A DNA stretch of 7,206 nt from an uncultured Clostridia bacterium (GTDB taxonomy: Bacteria > Bacillota > Clostridia > Oscillospirales > CAG-272), in assembly GCA_946404295.1 (NCBI GenBank), contig CAMJDE010000093.1:1-7206 (forward strand), written 5' to 3'. Positions 1 to 6,505 of the stretch are shown in pieces. A model generated the notes under the pieces. It was not told where the DNA came from and searched no databases. It was given only the letters and a program-made list of their open reading frames with translations. The first letter of the stretch is position 1. Every line of letters begins with the position of its first letter. Both the position numbers and the translations under genes were made by a program.

Positions 1-723
1 CACACCTACTCGGGTCCGAGCAAGGCGCATTGGCTCGGTACCGACGGCTACGGAATGGATATGCTGACCCGTCTGATGTACGGCGGGCGCGTCTCCCTGA
101 TGATCGGTTTTATCGTCGAGATCATCTCGACGGTGCTCGGCGTTATCCTCGGCGGTATTTCGGGTTATTTCGGCGGTTGGGTCGACAACCTGATCATGCG
201 GATCGTCGATATCTTCTACTGCATCCCGTCGCTGCCGATCTTCATCATCCTCGGTACCGCGATGGATAATATGGGCGTTCCGCCGAAGATCCGGATGATC
301 TACCTGATGCTGATCCTCGGCTTCCTCGGCTGGCCCGGCATCGCGCGGCTGGTCCGGGGTCAGATCCTCTCGCTCCGCGAGCAGGAGTTCATGACCGCGA
401 CCGAGGCGTGCGGACTCAGCGTGCATCGCCGCATCTTCAAGCATCTGGTCCCGAACGTCATTCCGCAGCTGATCGTCTCCTGCACGATGGGGCTGGGCGG
501 CACGATTCTGACCGAGGCGACGCTCTCGTTCCTCGGGCTCGGCGTGCGCTTCCCCTTCGCGTCGTGGGGCAATATCATCAACGACGTCAACGACACCTTC
601 GTTCTGACGAACTACTGGTTCATCTGGATCCCTGCCGGTACGCTGCTTCTGCTGACCGTTCTGGCGTTCAACATTCTCGGCGACGGTCTGCGCGACGCGT
701 TCGACCCGAAGATGAAGCGGTAA
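1..723 (+). CDS. oppC: Oligopeptide/dipeptide ABC transporter permease, OppC/DppC type (5' end missing)
   Basis: This is the second inner-membrane permease of a peptide-type ABC importer, forming half of the translocation channel with an OppB-type partner expected just to the left. The frame is open from base 1 and 240 residues are visible; the Met codon at 55 is internal, because the preceding residues already read as family sequence (a WLGTDGYGMD motif like the family's LGTD-x-x-GRD). Hydrophobic segments lie near residues 31-58, 74-90, 98-115, 153-175 and 205-226. The cytoplasmic EAA loop that docks on the ATPases is at about 132-152 (TEACGLSVHRR, then HLVPN). The family hallmarks LSFLGLGV and FNILGDGLRDAFDP are near the C terminus. 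The stop lies 13 nt before oppD, so the genes are co-transcribed. Substrate (oligopeptide, dipeptide, nickel or sugar) cannot be told from the permease; oppC is a family-level name. Confidence 0.95.
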   Translation, partial: HTYSGPSKAHWLGTDGYGMDMLTRLMYGGRVSLMIGFIVEIISTVLGVILGGISGYFGGWVDNLIMRIVDIFYCIPSLPIFIILGTAMDNMGVPPKIRMIYLMLILGFLGWPGIARLVRGQILSLREQEFMTATEACGLSVHRRIFKHLVPNVIPQLIVSCTMGLGGTILTEATLSFLGLGVRFPFASWGNIINDVNDTFVLTNYWFIWIPAGTLLLLTVLAFNILGDGLRDAFDPKMKR

Positions 724-729
724 GGAGGG
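723..729 (+). promoter_or_regulatory. Ribosome binding site of oppD
   Basis: AGGAGGG lies seven bases before the ATG at 737 and overlaps the last base of the oppC stop codon. It fixes the start at 737, so the basic N-terminal extension of the ATPase is really translated. The next in-frame ATG (Met47, at 875) has no such site before it. Confidence 0.85.
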
Positions 730-736
730 AGATAAG

Positions 737-1888
737 ATGGCAAAGAAGAAACCCGAAGGGTACCTTTCCGCAAAAGAATCGCGGCGTATCTCCCGCGAAA
801 ACCGCAAAGTGACCAACGCGCTTGAAAAACAGCACAAACGGAAGAACGTCCCCGAATCCGAATACCTGACCCAAATGAAGGATCCCGGAAACGTCCTTGA
901 GATCGAGAACCTCCGCACCTGCTTCTTTACCGACGTCGGCGTCGTGAAATCGGTCGACGGCATCTCGTTCGAGATCCCCGAGGGAAAAACCGTCGGCGTG
1001 GTCGGCGAGTCGGGCTGCGGCAAGAGCGTGACCAGTCTCTCGATCATGCAGCTGCTCCAGCGTCCGCAGGGGCAGATCGTCGAGGGCGAGATCCGCTTTA
1101 ACCTCGGCGACCGTGCGTACGACATCGCGAAGGCGCCGATGCAGGCGATGGAACACCTGCGCGGCAACCTGATCTCGATGATCTTCCAGGAACCGATGAC
1201 GAGCCTGAACCCGGTCTTCAGGATCGGGAACCAGATCGGCGAGGTGCTGGAACTGCACAACAAGAGCATGACGCCCGAAGAGATCAAGGCGCGCTCGATC
1301 GAACTGCTCGAGATGGTCGGGATCGCCAACAGCGAGGGCGTTTACCGGATGTATCCGCACGAACTGTCGGGCGGTATGCGTCAGCGCGTCGTGATCGCGA
1401 TGGCGCTCGCCTGCAACCCGAAACTGATCATCGCGGACGAGCCGACGACGGCGCTCGACGTGACGATCCAGGCGCAGATCCTCGACCTGATGCGCGACCT
1501 GAAGAACCGCATCAACAGTTCGATCATGTTCATCACCCACGACCTCGGCGTGATCGCCGAGATGGCGGACTACGTCGTCGTCATGTACGCCGGTAAGATC
1601 GTCGAAAAAGGGACCGCCGAGGAGATCTTCGCGCACCCCGCGCACCCCTACACGATCGGGCTGATGGCGTCGAAACCGGTGGTCGGCAAGAAGGTCGACA
1701 AACTCTACTCGATCCCGGGCAAGGTGCCGAACCCGGTCAATATGCCGAACTACTGCTACTTCAAAGACCGCTGCGAACAGTGCCTCGAGGCGTGCGCGGG
1801 CGAATACCCGCACGAGGTCCGGCTGTCGCCGACGCACGTCGTGACCTGCTATCGCTACTATGACGGGAAGGAGGACAAAGCGGAATGA
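737..1888 (+). CDS. oppD: Peptide ABC transporter ATP-binding protein, OppD/DppD type
   Basis: One of two cytoplasmic ATPases that power the importer. The 383 residues carry the full nucleotide-binding set: Walker A GESGCGKS (90-97), Q-loop Gln151, signature LSGGMRQR (210-217), Walker B LIIADEP with catalytic Glu235, D-loop, and switch His268. After the ATPase core comes the OppD/F-type C-terminal region with Cys340, Cys346, Cys349, Cys353 and Cys371. In studied relatives cysteines of this region can hold an iron-sulfur cluster; that this one does so is inference. Residues 1-50 are an extra Lys/Arg-rich, low-complexity tail before the usual family start (VLEIENLRT, about 53-61). The start is set by AGGAGGG at 723-729. 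The stop overlaps the oppF start (ATGA at 1885-1888), which suggests translational coupling. Both ATPases keep their catalytic residues, so neither looks degenerate. Confidence 0.96.
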   Translation: MAKKKPEGYLSAKESRRISRENRKVTNALEKQHKRKNVPESEYLTQMKDPGNVLEIENLRTCFFTDVGVVKSVDGISFEIPEGKTVGVVGESGCGKSVTSLSIMQLLQRPQGQIVEGEIRFNLGDRAYDIAKAPMQAMEHLRGNLISMIFQEPMTSLNPVFRIGNQIGEVLELHNKSMTPEEIKARSIELLEMVGIANSEGVYRMYPHELSGGMRQRVVIAMALACNPKLIIADEPTTALDVTIQAQILDLMRDLKNRINSSIMFITHDLGVIAEMADYVVVMYAGKIVEKGTAEEIFAHPAHPYTIGLMASKPVVGKKVDKLYSIPGKVPNPVNMPNYCYFKDRCEQCLEACAGEYPHEVRLSPTHVVTCYRYYDGKEDKAE

Positions 1889-2262
1889 AAATCAACAAAC
1901 GAAGCATTGTTGTCTCTGTTCTTCTTTCGCTTTTCACTCTCGGCATTTACCAACTGTATTGGTATTATCTGCTCGTCAAAAGCGAGAGAGCGATCGAACT
2001 GCGTAAAAACAGTTTCGTAGGTGAACTCCTGTGCCTGTACCTTGTTCCTTTTTACAATGTCTACTGGTGGTTTACCAGAGGTAAAATTGTCAAGGAAAAA
2101 CTGCTGTCCGCCGGGCAATCAAATGTCACGAGCAATGAAGTCCTCTTTCTCGTTCTCGGCATATTCAGACTTGATATCGTCTCTATGGCGATCATGCAGA
2201 GCGATTTCAACGCTATCTCCTCCGATGCTTACTATAAAATCAGGAAAGAATTGGACGACGAC
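1885..2262 (+). other. Low-GC segment encoding the DUF4234-like domain of OppF
   Basis: Counted by hand, 1921-2220 is about 45% G+C (lines range from 35 to 55%), while sampled lines of the ATPase part are 62-73% (for example 2401-2460). The change is sharp and matches the domain boundary near codon 120-130. Its codons also use A/T third positions far more than those of oppC, oppD or the ATPase half. This fits a domain gained by fusion from another source. A constraint from membrane codons alone is a weaker explanation, since the membrane protein oppC is GC-rich. Confidence 0.7.
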
Positions 2263-3366
2263 TTTACCCCGGTCGAACCCGATCCGCAGTATATCCTCCA
2301 GGTCAACGCCCTGAAAAAGTACTTCCCCATCAAGGGCGGTTTCTTCTCCCGCACGGTCGGCAACGTCAAGGCGGTCGACGGCGTTACCTTCAACCTGAAG
2401 CGCGGAACCACGATGGGGCTGGTCGGCGAATCGGGCTGCGGCAAGACGACCGCGGGACGCACCATCCTTCGTCTCTCGGGCGAAAAGACCGGCGGTCAGG
2501 TGCTCTTCAACGGGCAGGAGGTCTACGACCTCAACCGCAAGGAAATGCGCGACCTCCGGACCAAGATGCAGATCATCTTCCAGGATCCCTTCTCCTCGCT
2601 CTCGCCCCGGCTCCCGGTCAGCGAGATCATCGGAGAGGCGGTGCGCGAGCACAAGATCGTGCCGAAGGAAGAATATAACGACTATATCGACAAGGTGATG
2701 GACAACTGCGGTCTGCAGCCCTTCCACAAGGATCGCTACCCGCACGAGTTTTCGGGCGGGCAGAGACAGCGCATCTGCATCGCGCGCGCGCTGGCGCTGA
2801 ACCCCGAGTTCATCGTCTGCGACGAGCCGGTCTCGGCGCTGGACGTGTCCATCCAGGCGCAGATCATCAACCTGCTGAAAGAACTGCAGGAAAAGTACCA
2901 ACTCACCTACCTGTTCATTTCGCACGACCTCTCGGTCGTCGAGCATATCTCGGACACCGTCGGCGTTATGTACCTCGGAAGTCTCGTCGAGTACGGCGCG
3001 ACCGAGGATATCTTCAAGAACCCGCTGCATCCCTACACGAAGGCGCTTTTCTCGGCGATCCCCGTGCCGGATCCGACGGCGAAGATGAACCGCATCGTGC
3101 TCGAGGGCTCGATCCCCTCTCCGGCGAACCCGCCGGCGGGGTGCAAGTTCCACACCCGCTGCGCCAACTGTATGGAACGCTGCAAGCACGAGGCGCCGAT
3201 CCAACGCGAGATCGAACCGGGACACTACGTCGTCTGTCACCTCTACGACGACGTGAAGGAGGAATCCGCGCCCGTCAAAGAGAAGCCCGTGACCGTCAAA
3301 GAGGAACCGGCGCCCGTCAATGAGGAGCCGAAAACCGATGTCGAAGAAGCCGAAGGAACCGTTTGA
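1885..3366 (+). CDS. oppF: Peptide ABC transporter ATP-binding protein, OppF type, fused to an N-terminal DUF4234-like membrane domain
   Basis: This is the second ATPase of the importer, 493 residues against roughly 310-340 for a usual OppF. Residues 1-115 form a three-helix membrane domain (helices near 8-30, 44-65 and 86-106) with paired aromatic motifs LGIYQLYW and PFYNVYWW, ending IMQSDFNAI; by pattern it resembles DUF4234. A short linker leads to the ATPase at about 137: Walker A GESGCGKT (181-188), Gln233, signature FSGGQRQR (289-296), Walker B with Glu314, His347. The OppF C-terminal region has Cys420, 426, 429, 433 and 451. Residues 462-482 are three imperfect 7-residue repeats rich in Pro, Val, Lys and Glu, followed by an acidic tail. 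The start overlaps the oppD stop (ATGA) and AAGGAGG sits at 1868-1874. No stop or frame change separates the two domains, so the fusion is encoded. An odd number of helices would place the N terminus outside if the ATPase is inside. The role of the membrane domain is unknown. Confidence 0.93.
   Translation: MKINKRSIVVSVLLSLFTLGIYQLYWYYLLVKSERAIELRKNSFVGELLCLYLVPFYNVYWWFTRGKIVKEKLLSAGQSNVTSNEVLFLVLGIFRLDIVSMAIMQSDFNAISSDAYYKIRKELDDDFTPVEPDPQYILQVNALKKYFPIKGGFFSRTVGNVKAVDGVTFNLKRGTTMGLVGESGCGKTTAGRTILRLSGEKTGGQVLFNGQEVYDLNRKEMRDLRTKMQIIFQDPFSSLSPRLPVSEIIGEAVREHKIVPKEEYNDYIDKVMDNCGLQPFHKDRYPHEFSGGQRQRICIARALALNPEFIVCDEPVSALDVSIQAQIINLLKELQEKYQLTYLFISHDLSVVEHISDTVGVMYLGSLVEYGATEDIFKNPLHPYTKALFSAIPVPDPTAKMNRIVLEGSIPSPANPPAGCKFHTRCANCMERCKHEAPIQREIEPGHYVVCHLYDDVKEESAPVKEKPVTVKEEPAPVNEEPKTDVEEAEGTV
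3268..3330 (+). repeat. Three tandem 21-bp repeats in the 3' end of oppF
   Basis: Units start at 3268, 3289 and 3310 and each encodes seven residues of the form x-x-Val-(Lys/Asn)-Glu-(Lys/Glu)-Pro. All three share the core ACCGTCAA or CCCGTCAA followed by GAG. They diverge at several bases, so this is an old rather than fresh expansion. The third copy contains GAGGAG (3322-3327), the ribosome binding site of the following gene. The encoded tail is charged and proline-rich, probably extended. Confidence 0.85.
3322..3327 (+). promoter_or_regulatory. Ribosome binding site of the small membrane protein, inside oppF
   Basis: GAGGAG ends ten bases before the ATG at 3338 and lies within the oppF reading frame. 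It favours the 3338 start over the in-frame ATG at 3320, whose nearest purine-rich stretch (3301-3305) is too far upstream. Confidence 0.7.
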
Positions 3367-3613
3367 AGACGACGGCAGAACGATCGCCGATATGAGCGGC
3401 GTGGAAAATCACCACTCCTCTCTTCTCGGCCGTCTTCCCCGCCGGAACCGTGAAAAATCCGACGAAACGCCGAAAACCCCCGTCGAACCCCTCTCGAAAC
3501 GGCAGGGTCGGATGGCGATCGGCGGAGCGTTGCTCGCCGCGCTTCTGGTCGGAGGGGTGTTCATCGTCGCCGGAGCGATCGCGATACTGGTTATGATCCT
3601 TCTGTGGACGTAA
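3338..3613 (+). CDS. Small single-helix membrane protein, last gene of the opp operon
   Basis: A 91-residue protein of unknown function. It starts inside oppF (29-bp overlap, +1 frame relative to oppF), so its translation is probably tied to that of oppF. The first ~58 residues are polar and charged, with FEDDGRTIADMSGV near the start and a basic stretch (RLPRRNREK). Residues ~60-90 are one long hydrophobic helix (AIGGALLAALLVGGVFIVAG onward) ending LLWT at the extreme C terminus. That is tail-anchored topology with the charged part likely cytoplasmic. There is no signal peptide cleavage site and there are no cysteines. The DDGRTIADM stretch looks like a conserved motif of small Firmicute proteins, but I cannot name the family. 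It is followed at once by a strong terminator. It could be an accessory subunit of the importer or simply a co-transcribed gene. Confidence 0.8.
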   Translation: MSKKPKEPFEDDGRTIADMSGVENHHSSLLGRLPRRNREKSDETPKTPVEPLSKRQGRMAIGGALLAALLVGGVFIVAGAIAILVMILLWT

Positions 3614-3616
3614 ACG

Positions 3617-3650
3617 AAAAAAGCACTTGCCGAAAGGCAAGTGCTTTTTT
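3617..3650. terminator. Bidirectional intrinsic terminator between the opp operon and the lyase gene
   Basis: A perfect inverted repeat: A6 plus GCACTTGCC (3617-3631), loop GAAA (3632-3635), then GGCAAGTGC plus T6 (3636-3650). The nine-pair GC-containing stem with a T6 tail works on the + strand four bases after the opp stop. On the - strand the mirrored A6 becomes the T tail, ending the lyase transcript about 62 nt after its stop. Confidence 0.95.
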
Positions 3651-3664
3651 ATGAAACCATATCG

Positions 3665-3680
3665 CGCGGCAAGTGCCGCG
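3665..3680. repeat. Short perfect inverted repeat (hairpin)
   Basis: CGCGGCA (3665-3671) and TGCCGCG (3674-3680) are exact complements around AG; as RNA the loop would be AAGT on a six-pair stem. No T run follows on either strand. It lies between two terminator-like hairpins in the 3' untranslated region of the lyase mRNA and could protect the 3' end, but no function is shown. Confidence 0.6.
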
Positions 3681-3687
3681 TACGTCA

Positions 3688-3713
3688 GGCAACGATTGCG
3701 TTGCCCGTTTTTT
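3688..3713 (+). terminator. Second terminator-like hairpin on the + strand
   Basis: GGCAACG (3688-3694), loop ATTG, CGTTGCC (3699-3705), then CG and T6 (3708-3713). It would back up the terminator at 3617-3650 for the opp operon. The T run overlaps the stop codon of the opposing lyase gene at 3712-3714, so it lies directly against the coding end. On the - strand no T run follows. Confidence 0.75.
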
Positions 3714-6375
3714 ACCGTTTGGTCAGGGTAACGGCGACGCCTGCGGGAGCGGTGAAAACGAGCAGTCCGCCCTCCTCGGTCGCGGTGACGGTCTTGGTTT
3801 CTCCGTTTGCGGTCGTGACGCTCCAGTCGCCCTCGGCGACGCCCGAAACGTAGACGTTCAGGGTGCCGGAACCGTTCGCCGTGAACTTGATCGAGCCGCT
3901 TGCGCGGGTCGCGTTCTTGACGAACAACGCGGCGACGTTGCCGAGCACGCAGCCCGAAACCTGCGTCGTTTCGATCGCGGTCGCCTGTTCCGTCACGGTA
4001 CTCGTCTTGTCGCAGACGACCGAGGCGTTCAGGATCTCGTGGACCTTCTTTCCGGTACCGGACGAGATCTCGACTCTGCCCCAGAAGCCGTCGTCTTCGC
4101 CTTTTCTCGTCGCGAGCTGGCTGCCGTTCAGGTAGTAGTTCTTGCCTTCGCCGCCGATCGTTTCGATCTTATCTGCACCGAGGACGTTTTGCAGAACGAG
4201 TTTTCCGTCGCCCGCCGTGACCGTGACGGTCGAACCGGAGACCGTCGGTTCCTCGACCGTGTGGAGCAGGAAGATCGGTCGGTCGGACGCGTTCTTCACC
4301 TTGATATGATCGTAGACGAAGAAATACGCTTTGGCGTTGTCGGAACCGGTATCGAAGACCGTCAGCATCCGGCGAGTGACCTCGTCCGCGACGTTCGCGT
4401 CGTACGCCTGCGCGATATTGCCCGCGATATAGGCGTAAACGGGAGTCTTGCCGTCGTCGGCGTAGCCGTAGGCGTATCCGGTCGTTTCACCCATCGTGTA
4501 GAGATTGCTCTGCCAACCCGTCAGGTTGCTTGTCTCGGAGAGATGGCGCTGCTGCAGGGTCGTGAAGCTCGTGCCCGATCCGGCGCGGGTAAAGACGATC
4601 GAGTTGTGCGCGATCGTGCCCTGATGGTAGTTGACGTGGTGGGAGGTACCGTAACTGTCGTAGTATCCCGAATCCCCGGCGAGAAGCCCCTTGTAGTAGA
4701 TCTGGAAGGCGCCCGAGTCGCCGTGATCGTGGTTTGCCGTCGTGCGGTTGCCCACCTTCATCAGGATCGTCACGTCGTTCGCCGTCCAGCCGGAGTGCGC
4801 GATGATCTGCCCGAGATAGCCGCCGTTATAGAGGATCAGGTCGAGTTCGGCGTAACGGTCGGACGCCGGTTCGGGGGTTCCGACGCGGGTCAGGAACTGG
4901 AAGATATCGGGCGTATAGGCGTAGTTCGTCGCTTTCGCCCAAGCGGCGATCGTCGCGTCGCCGAAGAGATAGGCGGAGATCTGCGCGGGGAGCGCGTACT
5001 GGTTCAGCGTCTCGGGCACCTTGCTTTCAAGGTCGCGATTCGAGTCGTCGCCCTCCTCGAAGAAGAGGTTTTTGCCGTCGACGATCCGCGCGTAGACCGA
5101 GCGCATGACCTGTTTCATATTCTCCGCGTCGTAGGGGACCTCTCCGGTCGCGCTCTTCATAATCCAGGCGCTCCAGAGGTCGGCGCAGTAGCGGAGCGAC
5201 ATGTAAACCGAGGTGCCCTGGGGCGAGTAGCCCGAGGCGTAATAGACGTTTCTGACGGGGACGAACTCTTGGAAGAACCTCCCGCCGATAAACTGATACC
5301 AGGTCGGCTCCTCGTCGTAGATCGCGACGGCAAATGCAAGATAATCGCGGAGCAGCTGCCGTTCGCAGCCGTGCCCCGAGACGGCGCCCTGACCCGAGGG
5401 CGGGAAGCCCATCTCCATCTTGCCGCCGTCGCAGCACTTGTGCTGGACGCCCGAGATGAACTGCGTCTTGTCGGTATCGGTCAGAAGGTCGTAGCACCAG
5501 TCGTAGACCAGCGCCATATAGAACATCGCCTCGCCGTAGGGGCGCTCGGGGTTGCCGTAACCGCCCTTGATCTCGAAGGTGGTCAGGTAGTTCTTGGCGA
5601 TCTTGATCGCCTCGTAGCCGTAGAGTCTGACGCCGGTCATCTGATAGACGAACGCCTTCCGGACGGCGACGTTGAGAACGCCCTGGCTGTAGTTGTTGCC
5701 GCCGGCGGGGGCGGGATCACGGACGCCGTCCTCGGTCGAGTTCACGCCGCCGATGATCCCTTTCACGATCGAGAAGTTCGCGGGGTCGTTCCACTCCGCG
5801 CGGATCTGATCCATATCCGCCGCCGTGAAGAGAAGGCGCGGATGCTGACCCCTGGTCGGGGTCTTGGTCGGCGCGGCGTACGCCGTCGTCGACATCTTGG
5901 TATGATTCTCGCCGCCGAACTGGCTGTAGGTAAAGCCATTCACCGCGTTCATCGCGGCTTCGAGTTTGGGTTGATAGCGCGCGTAGTTGGTCTTGATGCG
6001 CTGCTCCGCGCCGCAGACCGAGCAGAGTTTACAATACTCGCCGTCGCTCGTCGCCGTCGGCTCGACGGCGTAGTAGAGAGTTTCGTCGTTGAAGCGGTGC
6101 TGACCCGTCGCCGCGATCGCCTCGGTCCTGATTTCGCCGCACTTCGTGCAGGTGAAGGTCTTGACCCCGTCTTTTCCGCAGGTCGCGGCGGTCGTGACGC
6201 GCCCGTCGTCCCACTCGTGTTCGCACGCCGGAAGATCGGTCGTCGCGTCGGTCGTCGCGTCGGTCGTCGCGGGCGCCGTGGGCGTCGCGGGTTCGGTCCC
6301 GCCGCAGGACGCGAGCGCGAGAAGACAGCACCCGACCGAAAGCCCGAGCAAGAGCATCAAGGTAACCGTTTTCAT
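3712..6375 (-). CDS. Heparinase II/III-family polysaccharide lyase, surface lipoprotein
   Basis: An 887-residue lipoprotein predicted to cleave uronic-acid-containing polysaccharide by beta-elimination outside the cell. The start at 6375 is chosen for GGAGG eight bases upstream and a signal peptide beginning exactly there: MKTVTLMLLL, then lipobox LASC with Cys24. A Thr/Asp/Pro/Ala linker (~27-50) leads to two Cys/His repeats (51-125: C51-x-H53, C66, C76-x2-C79, H93; then C115, C118, C121). The lyase starts at HPRLLFT (178). HGCE (His335, Glu338) and GYSPQG (Tyr383) match the alpha/alpha-toroid active-site pattern. In the beta part, NHDHGDSGAFQIYYKG (548-563) gives His549 and His551, with Asp568 and His590 (TIAHNS) at spacings like the heparinase II metal and catalytic sites. 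Residues ~815-887 form a beta-rich ending. The polymer (heparin/heparan, alginate or other) cannot be decided. It is apparently monocistronic and convergent with opp. Confidence 0.93.
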   Translation of the reverse strand: MKTVTLMLLLGLSVGCCLLALASCGGTEPATPTAPATTDATTDATTDLPACEHEWDDGRVTTAATCGKDGVKTFTCTKCGEIRTEAIAATGQHRFNDETLYYAVEPTATSDGEYCKLCSVCGAEQRIKTNYARYQPKLEAAMNAVNGFTYSQFGGENHTKMSTTAYAAPTKTPTRGQHPRLLFTAADMDQIRAEWNDPANFSIVKGIIGGVNSTEDGVRDPAPAGGNNYSQGVLNVAVRKAFVYQMTGVRLYGYEAIKIAKNYLTTFEIKGGYGNPERPYGEAMFYMALVYDWCYDLLTDTDKTQFISGVQHKCCDGGKMEMGFPPSGQGAVSGHGCERQLLRDYLAFAVAIYDEEPTWYQFIGGRFFQEFVPVRNVYYASGYSPQGTSVYMSLRYCADLWSAWIMKSATGEVPYDAENMKQVMRSVYARIVDGKNLFFEEGDDSNRDLESKVPETLNQYALPAQISAYLFGDATIAAWAKATNYAYTPDIFQFLTRVGTPEPASDRYAELDLILYNGGYLGQIIAHSGWTANDVTILMKVGNRTTANHDHGDSGAFQIYYKGLLAGDSGYYDSYGTSHHVNYHQGTIAHNSIVFTRAGSGTSFTTLQQRHLSETSNLTGWQSNLYTMGETTGYAYGYADDGKTPVYAYIAGNIAQAYDANVADEVTRRMLTVFDTGSDNAKAYFFVYDHIKVKNASDRPIFLLHTVEEPTVSGSTVTVTAGDGKLVLQNVLGADKIETIGGEGKNYYLNGSQLATRKGEDDGFWGRVEISSGTGKKVHEILNASVVCDKTSTVTEQATAIETTQVSGCVLGNVAALFVKNATRASGSIKFTANGSGTLNVYVSGVAEGDWSVTTANGETKTVTATEEGGLLVFTAPAGVAVTLTKR
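6236..6271 (-). repeat. Three exact 12-bp tandem repeats in the lipoprotein linker
   Basis: The + strand unit TCGGTCGTCGCG occurs three times without mismatch at 6236, 6248 and 6260. It encodes the Asp/Ala/Thr/Thr repeats that tether the lyase behind its lipidated cysteine. Being exact and in multiples of three, it is prone to slippage that would change linker length without a frameshift. Confidence 0.9.
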
Positions 6376-6383
6376 AAGAGTTG

Positions 6384-6388
6384 CCTCC
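6384..6388 (-). promoter_or_regulatory. Ribosome binding site of the lyase gene
   Basis: CCTCC on + is GGAGG on -, eight bases before the ATG at 6375. It decides against the upstream in-frame ATGs at 6399 and 6474. The 6399 codon would add eight residues before the signal peptide, and 6474 lies in the promoter. Confidence 0.85.
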
Positions 6389-6405
6389 GTTCGTTTCATT
6401 TTTGC

Positions 6406-6434
6406 AGAGCCGATCCGTTTGCACGGATCGCTCT
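6406..6434 (-). promoter_or_regulatory. 5'-terminal hairpin in the lyase mRNA leader
   Basis: In the - strand RNA, CGATCCGT (6430-6423) pairs with ACGGATCG (6418-6411) around a GCAA loop, a GNRA tetraloop. The stem extends by AGAG/CUCU beyond one bulged G, giving twelve pairs. The promoter predicts a transcript start near 6438, so the hairpin would sit within a few bases of the 5' end and 18 nt before the GGAGG site. It may stabilise the mRNA or bind a regulator. There is no T run, so it is not a terminator. Confidence 0.7.
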
Positions 6435-6444
6435 CTTGTCTCCT

Positions 6445-6474
6445 ATTATACCACTTCCCTTGCCTTTTTGGCAA
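6445..6474 (-). promoter_or_regulatory. Promoter of the lyase gene (sigma-A type)
   Basis: On the - strand the -10 box is a perfect TATAAT (6450-6445) preceded by TGG, an extended -10. The -35 box TTGCCA (6474-6469) is 18 bp upstream. It lies about 70 bp before the start codon, with a leader containing a hairpin and the ribosome binding site. Confidence 0.8.
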
Positions 6475-6477
6475 GGG
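6457..6477. promoter_or_regulatory. Perfect inverted repeat over the lyase -35 box: possible operator
   Basis: CCCTTGCC (6457-6464) and GGCAAGGG (6470-6477) are exact complements five bases apart and cover the whole -35 hexamer. No T run follows on either strand, so a terminator is unlikely. A repressor dimer bound here would block RNA polymerase. The regulator is not in the window. Confidence 0.5.
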
Positions 6478-6505
6478 GGACGCCCTCTATTCAGGCATTC
6501 GTTTC

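Noticed and set aside
668..1837. Long open frame on the - strand opposite oppD
   Set aside because: Mirror frame of a clear ATPase gene; Arg/His/Asp-rich with no domain and no ribosome binding site. The same holds for the - strand frame at 2119-3240 opposite oppF.
6376..6474. Longer N terminus for the lyase from ATG at 6474 or 6399
   Set aside because: It would translate the promoter and leader hairpin and put a charged stretch before the signal peptide; GGAGG sits correctly for the ATG at 6375.
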